Part shown: one piece after another, positions 57,149-64,000 of the stretch
Numbering within the stretch: the stretch's first letter is position 1
Layout: every line of letters starts with the position of its first letter
Source of the DNA: JAWWPY01 sp963822825
GTDB lineage: Bacteria > Actinomycetota > Actinomycetes > Streptosporangiales > Streptosporangiaceae
Direction of reading: 5' to 3'
DNA length: 64,000 nucleotides
Assembly (NCBI GenBank): GCA_963822825.1
Contig: CAWGIW010000013.1
Coordinates: 1 to 64,000 of the forward strand
Notes under the pieces: generated by a model
What the model saw: only the letters and a program-made list of their open reading frames with translations
Databases searched by the model: none
What the model was told of the DNA's origin: nothing
Program-made: the position numbers and the translations under genes

Positions 57149-58735
57149 TCAGGCGCCGCGGGCCAGTTCTGGGTTGCGCAGCTCGACCCGCCCCCGGCCG
57201 GTGAGGGTGACGCCGAGCTGGATGAAGATAGCGTCGTCGGGGATTTCCGCCCTAACCTCATGCCTGGCCCAGTCGTGGTCGCCCGCGATGGTGACAACGT
57301 GGTCGTCATGGTCGTCATGGCCGTCACGGGAGGGCCGAAGAAGCCCCTCGGTGACGACCCGCAGATGAAGGTCAGCGTGATCCGCGACATCCTCGGTGCG
57401 GAGTTCGCCGCGGAAAACGACCGTGGCGCCGCGGTAGTCGTCAGCGAAGATCACCTGGACGAGGAAAGCGAAGCCGTAGGGTTCGGGCACGGCGGAGGCG
57501 AGGATCGCGGACCCGTCCTCGGCGGCGGCGGAATAGTCCTGCCAGTGCGACCCCCTGGCGCCGGGGTGCCCGCGACCGCCCCCTTGCGCGGCACGCCGGA
57601 AACTGCCGCCCAACTCCCATCTGTCCAGGCCATCGGCGAATGCCAGGTTGAGTGGCTCAAAGCGCAGCTGCCTGCCAGGACGGTGGGCCGACGGCTCGCG
57701 GGTGAGGAACGGCCCGAGCAGGTCATCCCCGGGTACCGGTACGGCCAGCCGGTCCATGACCGCGCCGGCGACCCGGACCGGGGCGCCGGCCGCGGCCGCG
57801 AGGGCCAGGCCGCATCCGAGGCGCCCCGTGACGTGCTGTGTTCCGCTGGGGCTGCCGAACTCGATCCGCGCTGCGGTGACCTCGGGGCCCAGTTCGTCGA
57901 TGTCCACTCTGGTCACGGTGACGCCGACCGCGCGCAGCAGCCGTGCGGTGAGTGCCTCTGACGTGAGTTCTTTGGGGGCGTCAGCCGTCCCGGCGCCTCC
58001 GGCTGGCGGGTCGAGGAGCCGCCAGAGCGGTTCGCCGTCGCTGCCCGGCAGCCAGATCGGCAGGGCCCGGTGCCCCGCGTCGTCGGCGAGCACGACAACG
58101 AGCTGCTCGACCTCAAAGGTACCGTTCGGCTGTTTGCCAGGCAGCGGCTGAGCGTGCGCGATACGAACGGGAGTCATGAGCGTCCTCCGTGAGATAGCGG
58201 GAACGAGATCGGGGCGGTGGGCGGTGATGTACTCGCGCAGCCGACGGCGCGCCTTGTGCAGACTGGCTTTGGCCGCGCCCGGCGAATCGGCGACCTGGCC
58301 GGTCGGCAGGTCGGCGTAGTAGTACAGAGCGATGGCCTGCCGCTGCCCGGCGGGCAGGTCCGCGACCGCCGCGCGCAACACGTCAGCGCGATCGAGATCG
58401 TCAGCCGAGGGCAGGCCCTCCGCCGACACCGGATGCAGCCGCTCGGGCCACTCGGCCACCAGCGTCAGCGCGGCCCGGCGCCGCAGACCGCGGCAGACGT
58501 TGAGCACGATGCCGCCCAGCCAGCCTGCGAACCGGCCGGGGTCCCGCAGCCGGTCCAGCGCCACGAACGCCCGCAGGAACGACTCCTGCACGATGTCATC
58601 CACCGTGTCCGGATCGGAGCACAGTCGCGACGCACGGGCGCGCGCCATCGGCCCGTGCCGCTCGACGAGCAGCCGGAACGCCACCGGGTCACCGGCGCGG
58701 GCCAGCCGGACCAGGTCGCCATCGGGGATGTCCAC
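57149..58735 (-). CDS. ECF sigma factor fused to bifunctional-nuclease-like (DUF151) and beta-sandwich domains
   Basis: About 528 residues from GTG 58735. Sigma region 2 (RLARAGDPVAFRLLVERHGP, DPDTVDDIVQESFLRAFVAL) and region 4 (VADLPAGQRQAIALYYYADL, KASLHKARRRLREYI) occupy about 1-180. Next is a DUF151-type domain: FEVEQLVVVLADDAGHRALP and ELTSEALTARLLRAVGVTVT. The last 170 residues are a beta-sandwich with FRGELRTEDVADHADLHLRV and HDWARHEVRAEIPDDAIFIQ. It resembles a regulator that senses through its C-terminal domains. The terminal domain is repeated, degraded, at 58803-59078. Confidence 0.82.
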   Translation of the reverse strand: MDIPDGDLVRLARAGDPVAFRLLVERHGPMARARASRLCSDPDTVDDIVQESFLRAFVALDRLRDPGRFAGWLGGIVLNVCRGLRRRAALTLVAEWPERLHPVSAEGLPSADDLDRADVLRAAVADLPAGQRQAIALYYYADLPTGQVADSPGAAKASLHKARRRLREYITAHRPDLVPAISRRTLMTPVRIAHAQPLPGKQPNGTFEVEQLVVVLADDAGHRALPIWLPGSDGEPLWRLLDPPAGGAGTADAPKELTSEALTARLLRAVGVTVTRVDIDELGPEVTAARIEFGSPSGTQHVTGRLGCGLALAAAAGAPVRVAGAVMDRLAVPVPGDDLLGPFLTREPSAHRPGRQLRFEPLNLAFADGLDRWELGGSFRRAAQGGGRGHPGARGSHWQDYSAAAEDGSAILASAVPEPYGFAFLVQVIFADDYRGATVVFRGELRTEDVADHADLHLRVVTEGLLRPSRDGHDDHDDHVVTIAGDHDWARHEVRAEIPDDAIFIQLGVTLTGRGRVELRNPELARGA

Positions 58736-58802
58736 ACTCGTTAGTGTCCGGCAACCGCTGCTGGGTTGCCCGGTCCCGGCCGCGGCGCGCACGGGCTGTG
58801 GG

Positions 58803-59078
58803 TCAGGCACCGCGGGTCAGTTCCGCGTTGCGCAGCTCGATCCGGCCGCGGCCGGTGAGGAAGATGCCGAACCGGACGATGCCAGCGTCGTCGGGGACCT
58901 CCGCCGTCACCTCATGCCTGGCCCAGTCGTGGCTGCCCGCGACGGTGAAGGTCGCGCGTCTCGGCGGGGAGGGGGGATGCTCCTGCGGTCCAAGCGGCGG
59001 GCCGACGGCCAGACGCAGCCCGGCCTGGTCCGCGATGTCCTCGGTGCGGAGCTCGCCGCGGAAAACGACCGTGGCGCC
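58803..59078 (-). pseudogene. Duplicate of the C-terminal beta-sandwich domain
   Basis: About 92 codons match the end of the adjacent sigma-fusion protein: VVFRGELRTEDIADQAGL, SHDWARHEVTAEVPDDAGIV and LTGRGRIELRNAELTRGA. No start of its own is evident; upstream it joins a broken ABC ATPase at LMSEMENTA, so the two were brought together by a deletion or insertion. Its sequence has diverged from the neighbouring copy (about one third of positions). Confidence 0.7.
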
Positions 59079-59084
59079 GCGGTG

Positions 59085-59545
59085 TTCTCCATCTCCGACA
59101 TCAGGTGGCTGGAGAGGAGCACCGTGCGGCCCTCGGCGGCCAGCGACCTCATCAGGTTGCGGATCCACAGGATGCCCTCGGCGTCAAGCCCGTTCACCGG
59201 CTCGTCGAACATCAGGATCCCCGGATCGCCCAGCAGTGCCGCGGCGATGCCGGGCCGCTGGCTCATACCCAGCGAGAACCCCTTGGACCGCTTTCCCGCA
59301 ACGTCGGACAGCCCGACGATGCCGAGCACCTCCCCCACCCGGCGCCGAGGGATGCCGTTGGTCTGGGCCAGGCTGAGCAGGTGGTTACGGGCGCTGCGGC
59401 CACCGTGCACGGCCCTGGCGTCCAGCAGCGCGCCGATCTCGTGCATCGGCCCTGGCATCCGCGGGTAGCGTGGCCGTTGACGGTGACGGTCCCCGCGGTC
59501 GCGTAGTCCAGGCCGAGGATGAGCCGCATCGTCGTGGTCTTCCCG
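59085..59545 (-). pseudogene. ABC transporter ATP-binding protein remnant
   Basis: Recognisable pieces are AGKTTTMRLILGLDYATAG (end of Walker A), then in another frame MHEIGALLDARAVHGGRSAR, LGIVGLSDVAGKRSKGF, SLGMSQRPGIAAALLGDP (signature) and GILMFDEPVNGLDAEG (Walker B), with LLSSHLMSEM. The sequence before the Walker A GxxG and after SHLMSEM is missing, and a frameshift lies near 59468. It belongs to the ABC-2 type drug/lipid exporter group. No permease is present. Confidence 0.8.
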
Positions 59546-59795
59546 GCGCAGTTCGGTCAACTCGGTCAGCTTACGCAGAGGCTACTCAGAGCTGATGATC
59601 TAAGGTCCGGTGTGCCCTGCCCGTGGTGTCAGACCCTAACTCGCCGCACTCGCCGCCGCCTATCAGCGTCCGCTCCAGCTTCACCGTCTGCGCCAGCAAG
59701 ATCAACGGGCGCTCCATGCGCTGCATCCGCCGTCGTGCTCGTAACGAAGTCCTCGTCTAGCGATACTCCGGGTTCTCATGCGTGATAGTGAGGCC

Positions 59796-60010
59796 ATGTT
59801 CGCCCCGGCAGCAGCTGCCCAGGTGCTCCGGACCCGGTACCAGGGTCGCCTGCCGAGCTCCCTGGATGAGCTCACGGGCCCAGCGCACGACGTCGTGCAG
59901 CTTCCGGCGCACGTCGCCTGGTCCGGCTTGACCACCTCAGCAGGAACATCCGGGAAGTCTGGGAGTCCGCGTTCCCGGAACTTCGTGATACCTGCAAGAC
60001 CGGTGCATGA
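59796..60010 (+). pseudogene. Remnant of the gene normally upstream of AbiEii-type nucleotidyltransferase
   Basis: The start MFAPAAAAQVLRTRYQGRLP, with SSLDELTGPAHDVVQLPAHV and AWSGLT, matches small actinobacterial proteins encoded before AbiEii-like nucleotidyltransferases. The next frame then gives HLSRNIREVWESAFPELRD and a stop overlapping ATG 60007. About 40 middle residues are missing. It is probably the antitoxin/regulator half of a decayed pair. 59546-59795 holds nothing clear. Confidence 0.5.
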
Positions 60011-60582
60011 ACCTTACGGACCTGCACCGTCGGCTCTTGCGCGATGTCCTGGACTTGGGGGTCGCGCAGGCTTCGTCATTACCGGGGGCTACGCGGTCCA
60101 AGCGCACGGACTTGTGAACCGGCTCAGCCGTGACCTGGATGTCGCCACGCAGAGGCCTGCTCAGATGGAAGCGATCGCCGCCGCTCTCGCCGACGAGCTC
60201 GGTGCTCGCGGCTGGCAGGTCAGGAAGATCGAGGCGGATCCATTGTCGGCGCAGATGATGGTCATTGATCCAGTCACCGAGGAGTCCTGCGAAGGCGACG
60301 TGCTGAAGGAGGCCTTTATCACCCGCCGGAGGTCACAGAGTACGGTCCGGTGCTAGCTCTGGAGGATGTCATCGGCCCGAAGGTCCGCGCTCTCGCGGAC
60401 CGAGGCGCTGCCCGCGACCTCATCGACGTACGAACGGTGCCGAGTGGTTCGACGACAAAGCATTCACGGCCTATGGCCTGACCTAGGATGACGTGTCTGA
60501 TCTGCGGACCTGGGCGCGCGAGTGGTCTGACGACATCGCCGACCGTGTCAGCGAACAGGTCATAGAAGATGACCTACCCTGA
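60007..60582 (+). pseudogene. AbiEii-type nucleotidyltransferase, decayed
   Basis: Begins MNLTDLHRRLLRDVLDLG, shifts frame into AGFVITGGYAVQAHGLVNRL and SRDLDVATQRPAQMEAIAAA (the GG...D-L-D nucleotidyltransferase motif), then shifts again to VLALEDVIGPKVRALADRGA and RDLIDV. A deletion follows, then WFDDKAFTAYGLT, an in-frame TAG, and DVSDLRTWAREWSDDIADRV. It is a remnant of an abortive-infection/toxin-antitoxin nucleotidyltransferase. Several independent lesions make sequence error an unlikely sole cause. Confidence 0.72.
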
Positions 60583-60861
60583 ATCCGGCTCTTGGCGGCG
60601 CTGTCATCGCCGTGGTGACTTTGTTCCGCTACTGGTCGTGCAGGAAATGGGGTCTGGTCGGCCCGACGACCTTGTCCGGCCGGACCGGTTGAACTTGCAT
60701 TGCACTTCTCAGCCCGCATGCTAGCTGGCGCCGGCCGCGGGCGGCCGCCTCGGCGGTGATCATGGACGGGAACCCAACCCGCATGAGACGCCTGAGCCGT
60801 ACTCGCGCAGCCCTCGGTCGATTCGTCCGGCGTCGAACTATTGCCGGGCCACTATGGGGGC

Positions 60862-62265
60862 ATGACGTCCTACGATCTTGCTGAGCGGACTCCGGAGATC
60901 TCCCGGGCCGGGCGGCGGCGGGCGGTCACGCTGGTCGCCCTGTCGCTGACGTTCGCGCTGGTGCAGCTCGACGCGACCATCGTCAACGTCGCCCTGCAGA
61001 CGCTGCGAACCGACCTCGGCGGCGGGGTGAGCGCGGCTCAGTGGGCCGTGGACGGGTACGCCGTCCCGTTCGCCGCCTGCATGCTGACCGCGGGCGCCCT
61101 CGGCGACCGGCATGGGCACCGCCGCACATGTCTGCTGGGTTTCGGGCTCTTCGGGCTCGCCTCGGCCGCGGCCGCGCTGGCCGGCGGCTGGCCGGTGCTG
61201 ATCGGCGCCCGCGTTGCCCAGGGCGCCGGGGCGGCGCTCATGTTCCCGGCGTCGCTGGCGATGATCACAGAGCTCTACCCTGAGCCCCGCGAGCGGTCCC
61301 GCGCGCTCGGGATCTGGGGCGGGATCGCCACGCTGGGCTTCGCCTCCGGGCCGCTGCTCGGCGGGGTGCTCATCACCATCGCGAGCTGGCCGGCGATCTT
61401 CTGGATCAACCTTCCCGCGGCCGCCGTGGTCGGTGGCACCATCGCTGTGCTCGGCCCCCGCGACCGACCGCAGGCCCGCCAGATCCACCCGGCCGGGACC
61501 GTGCTCGGCACGCTCGCCCTCGCCTCGCTCACCGCCGGCATCATCGAGGCCGGCGAGCGTCGGATGGCAATAGCGGTCGGCGCGCTGGCGCTCGGGGTCG
61601 TCGGCGGCTGGCTGTTCACGCGCCTCGAACGGCGCGGCGCCAGCCCGCTCGTGCCGGCCGGCCTCACCGGCTCGGTCCCGTTCCGCTGGTCGCTGCTGAC
61701 CGGGTTCTGCTTCAACTTCGCGATGTACGGCGCCTTGCTGTGCGTCTCGCTGACGTTGCAGTCGGCCTACGGCCTCTCGGCGCTGGCAGGAGGGCTCGCC
61801 GTGCTGCCGATGGCCGTGGTGGTCGGCGTCGCAGCGATCAGCGGCGGGTTCATCGCGGCCGCGGCCGGGCCCCGCCGCCCGATGCTGCTCGGCTTCACGT
61901 GCGCTGGCGCCGGAGCGATCGTCACCGCGGCGGGCGGGCTGGCCGGCTCGCTGGCCCTCATCGTTACCGGCCTCGCGGTGATCGGCCTGTGCTGCCTCGC
62001 GATGCCCGCCATGACGTCGGTCGCGCTCAACGCCTCGCCTGCTCGCCATGCGGGGCTGGCCGGCGGCTCGTTCAACACCGCGCGCCAGATGGGCGGGGCC
62101 ATCGGCGTGGCGCTGCTCGGGGCGGTGCTCAACGCCGGCGGCGTGCGCACCGGCTTCGCCGTCGCCCTTGGCATCGCCGCAGCGGCCAGTGCGGTCGCGC
62201 TCCTGAGTACCGTCGAGGCAACGGCGCGGAACCGCCGGGCCGGACCTGGAGGGGGTCAATCATGA
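60862..62265 (+). CDS. MFS drug exporter, DHA2 (14-TMS) family
   Basis: 467 residues from ATG 60862. Motif A region GALGDRHGHRRTCLLGFGLF, motif B/C-like ARVAQGAGAALMFPASLAMI and LGFASGPLLGGVLITIASWP, and the opening VQLDATIVNVALQTLRTDLG are typical of EmrB/QacA-type proton-coupled multidrug exporters. Hydrophobic segments continue to the C-terminus. It overlaps the ArsR-family regulator gene (ATGA), which probably senses the drug and controls the pair. 60583-60861 upstream shows no gene. Confidence 0.9.
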   Translation: MTSYDLAERTPEISRAGRRRAVTLVALSLTFALVQLDATIVNVALQTLRTDLGGGVSAAQWAVDGYAVPFAACMLTAGALGDRHGHRRTCLLGFGLFGLASAAAALAGGWPVLIGARVAQGAGAALMFPASLAMITELYPEPRERSRALGIWGGIATLGFASGPLLGGVLITIASWPAIFWINLPAAAVVGGTIAVLGPRDRPQARQIHPAGTVLGTLALASLTAGIIEAGERRMAIAVGALALGVVGGWLFTRLERRGASPLVPAGLTGSVPFRWSLLTGFCFNFAMYGALLCVSLTLQSAYGLSALAGGLAVLPMAVVVGVAAISGGFIAAAAGPRRPMLLGFTCAGAGAIVTAAGGLAGSLALIVTGLAVIGLCCLAMPAMTSVALNASPARHAGLAGGSFNTARQMGGAIGVALLGAVLNAGGVRTGFAVALGIAAAASAVALLSTVEATARNRRAGPGGGQS

Positions 62266-63005
62266 GCGGGGACGCCGACCTGTCGCGGGTCGGCGGGCTG
62301 CTCGCCGACCGGGCCCGGAGCCGGATCCTGATCGCACTGTCCTCGGGACGCGAGCTGTCGGCCAGCCTCCTGTCGCAGGAAGCCGGCGTGAGCCGCCCGA
62401 CCGCCAGCGCCCACCTGAAAAAGCTCACCGAGGGCGGGCTGATCGCGGTCCGCGCCGAGGGCAAGAGCCGGCACTACCGGCTCGCCGGATCGGCCGTCTT
62501 CGACGTGCTGGAGCGGCTGATGGAACTCGCCCCGCCCGAGCCCATCACCTCGCTGCGGGCCAGCACCCGCGCCGCCCAGCTCCGCCGGGCGCGCTCCTGC
62601 TACGACCACCTGGCCGGGCAGCTCGGCGTCGGGCTCATGCGCAGCATGCTCGACCGCGGCTTCCTGCGTGGCGGGGATGGCCGCCACGACCCCGGCCGCG
62701 CTGGTGCCGACCGGCCGTCGGAGTACGGCCGCGACGTGGACTACCAGCTCACCAGCAGCGGGCGAGACTTCCTCGACGACCTGGGCGCGCGCCTGCCGGG
62801 GGGCCGCCGTCCGCTGGTCCGCTACTGCGTCGACTGGACCGAGACCCGCCACCACCTGGCCGGGCAGGTCGGCCGCGCGCTGCGCGACCGCGTCCTGGCG
62901 GCGGGCTGGGTCGAGCAGCGGCCCGGGAACCGGGCGCTGCGGATCACGCCCGACGGCGCGGCCGGGATCCAGGAGACCTTCGGGCTCGTGCTCGAGGCCG
63001 GATGA
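62262..63005 (+). CDS. ArsR-family regulator with C-terminal effector domain
   Basis: A 247-residue protein. The winged HTH is ARSRILIALSSGRELSASLL, SQEAGVSRPTASAHLKKLTE and GGLIAVRAEGKSRHYRLAG. The remaining 150 residues include a helical linker and a domain with RYCVDWTETRHHLAGQVGRA and AGWVEQRPGNRALRITPDGA, longer than plain ArsR but common in drug-responsive actinobacterial forms. No CxC metal site. Translational overlap with the MFS exporter suggests local control. 63006-63261 downstream has no gene. Confidence 0.9.
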   Translation: MSGDADLSRVGGLLADRARSRILIALSSGRELSASLLSQEAGVSRPTASAHLKKLTEGGLIAVRAEGKSRHYRLAGSAVFDVLERLMELAPPEPITSLRASTRAAQLRRARSCYDHLAGQLGVGLMRSMLDRGFLRGGDGRHDPGRAGADRPSEYGRDVDYQLTSSGRDFLDDLGARLPGGRRPLVRYCVDWTETRHHLAGQVGRALRDRVLAAGWVEQRPGNRALRITPDGAAGIQETFGLVLEAG

Positions 63006-63261
63006 CCTGATCACGACAGCACGGTAGCCGTCCGAGTGACCGCAGGGACGGCCGCTGGCGCGGAGGTGGCGGAGGTGATGGAGCACCTGCGCAAGAAGTG
63101 TCAATTTCCGATCTTCGACTTACCTGCGCCGTAGGCATCTGCCAGGCGGCAGCGCCGGGTGATTGCCCGGGTCGCCATGATCGGCTGGTCCGCCGTGCAA
63201 ATCGGGTTGCGGAGCAGTGCCAGCCGGTCCAGCATGAAGCATCAACTACAACCGGGAGAAG

Positions 63262-64000
63262 GTGAGTGGCACGGAAAATGTGCACGCATCCTGGCGGATG
63301 GGAATCGCCAGGCGTGCCGCGCAGGAGTACGCCAAGAACCCGAAGGTAGCTGCGCTGGCCGTGGCAGGCTCAGTAGGAGCTGGTCTCGCTGACCGGTTCT
63401 CAGACCTGGAACTCGATTGTTACTGGGCTACCACGCCGTCAGATGACGACCGCACCCGCCCGATAGCGGCGGTCAACGGGACGCTAACCGCGCTGTGGGA
63501 GTTCGACGACGATGACCAGGAGTGGAGCGAGGACTGGCGGCTCGGCGGGCTGGACGTGACCGTAAGCAACTTCCTGACCGTCACAGTCGGGCAGATGCTT
63601 GACGACGTGACCGGCCGCGCGGACGCCGCCCCCGTCAAGCACATGCGTCTCGCCGCGATCCAGCGGTCGGTGCCGTTGCACGGCGCGGAGCTGATCGGCA
63701 CCTGGCGAGAACTGGCCGCCTACCCCGATCGCCTGGTCGCTGCGATGGTCGAGCGGGCGCTAGGCCCGGGAGTCCTCCGCGGCTGGGCGGCGCGGGATGC
63801 CCTTGCCAGCCGGGGTGATGATCTCGCCCTGGCAGGCCTGCTCAACCGGATCGGGCACGCGGTCGCGGGTACGATGCTGGCTCTGAATCGGGTCTACCAG
63901 CCGCATCGCATGCTCAAGTGGCAACGGCACCTCCTGGACGGCCTGGCCATCGCGCCGGAACGGGTCGGCGAACGGATCAGGGAGCTTACGGCGGGGCAGC
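63262..64000 (+). CDS. Nucleotidyltransferase-domain protein, DUF4037-like (partial)
   Basis: Starts at GTG 63262 (GGGAGAAG upstream) and is open to the window edge (246 codons seen). Nucleotidyltransferase motif: LAVAGSVGAGLADRFSDLEL and DCYW, with the GS and the paired acidic residues; then ALWEFDDDDQEWSEDWRLGG and LDVTVSNFLTVTVGQ. The later part (GHAVAGTMLALNRVYQPHRM, LKWQRHLLDGL) looks like the DUF4037 helical domain. It is related to aminoglycoside/lincosamide nucleotidyltransferases; the substrate is unknown. The lower GC bias at third positions differs from its neighbours. Confidence 0.8.
   Translation, partial: MSGTENVHASWRMGIARRAAQEYAKNPKVAALAVAGSVGAGLADRFSDLELDCYWATTPSDDDRTRPIAAVNGTLTALWEFDDDDQEWSEDWRLGGLDVTVSNFLTVTVGQMLDDVTGRADAAPVKHMRLAAIQRSVPLHGAELIGTWRELAAYPDRLVAAMVERALGPGVLRGWAARDALASRGDDLALAGLLNRIGHAVAGTMLALNRVYQPHRMLKWQRHLLDGLAIAPERVGERIRELTAGQ

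Noticed and set aside
60838..62259. Long minus-strand frame opposite the MFS exporter
   Set aside because: Highly charged Gly/Arg/Glu-rich sequence typical of shadow frames in GC-rich DNA; the plus strand has clear MFS motifs.

Overview
The window is high-GC (about 70%) DNA from a filamentous-type actinobacterium. This rests on DUF397 and XRE/DUF5753 proteins, a DUF574 methyltransferase, MEDS/STAS partner-switching genes, a GAF-ANTAR protein, a SigB/SigF-type sigma factor and a remnant of an F420-dependent oxidoreductase. A soil Streptosporangiales-like lineage is the best guess, but that is inference from gene content only. No rRNA, tRNA, CRISPR array, integrase or intact insertion sequence was seen.

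Layout. 0-5 kb: a DUF574 methyltransferase cut by the window edge, an XRE/DUF397 pair, an anti-sigma-like ATPase, an ATP-dependent DNA ligase, a SurE-like protein and a small membrane protein. 5-11 kb: an enolase-superfamily enzyme, then a tight run of DUF6458-like protein, SigR-like ECF sigma factor, GH15 glycosidase, SDR and a small membrane protein. 11-17 kb: a ferric-reductase-like flavocytochrome with a proline-rich repeat leader, an FMN-binding protein and ApbE, then an AI-2E family permease and a flippase-like membrane protein. 17-22 kb: a minus-strand Mrp/Mbh-type cation/proton antiporter operon (E, F, G, DUF4040, B, C, D; the D gene is frameshifted) behind a PfpI-like protein.

22-37 kb is a signalling region: MarR, STAS and MEDS-ATPase genes, GAF-ANTAR with a structured leader, NDH-2, a response regulator/CHASE3 kinase/RR-PP2C operon, a hemerythrin, a PAS-GAF-PP2C phosphatase with its STAS protein, and a recent exact duplicate of the response regulator. 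37-41 kb carries a translationally coupled four-gene cassette (acyl-CoA dehydrogenase-like, PIG-L deacetylase, NodS-like methyltransferase, family 2 glycosyltransferase). It is flanked by a truncated ferritin-like gene and a truncated alcohol dehydrogenase gene. 41-45 kb: the SigB-type sigma factor and another MarR/STAS/MEDS set.

45-57 kb: transketolase, a frameshifted cation-efflux gene, an alkylation-repair operon (ECF sigma, Ogt, 2OG-Fe(II) oxygenase, with a second Ogt upstream), phosphoketolase and acetate kinase, and LysR divergent from a DapA-family gene. 57-64 kb: an ECF sigma factor fused to a bifunctional-nuclease-like domain, decayed ABC ATPase and AbiEii-type genes, an MFS exporter with its ArsR-type regulator, and a nucleotidyltransferase running off the end.

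Four themes recur. Partner-switching proteins (three MarR, four STAS, two MEDS-ATPases, two PP2Cs) surround one SigB-type sigma factor. Short tandem repeats often sit on the stop codon of a gene. Several genes are broken by what reads as a single extra base. Gene remnants mark the edges of rearranged segments.
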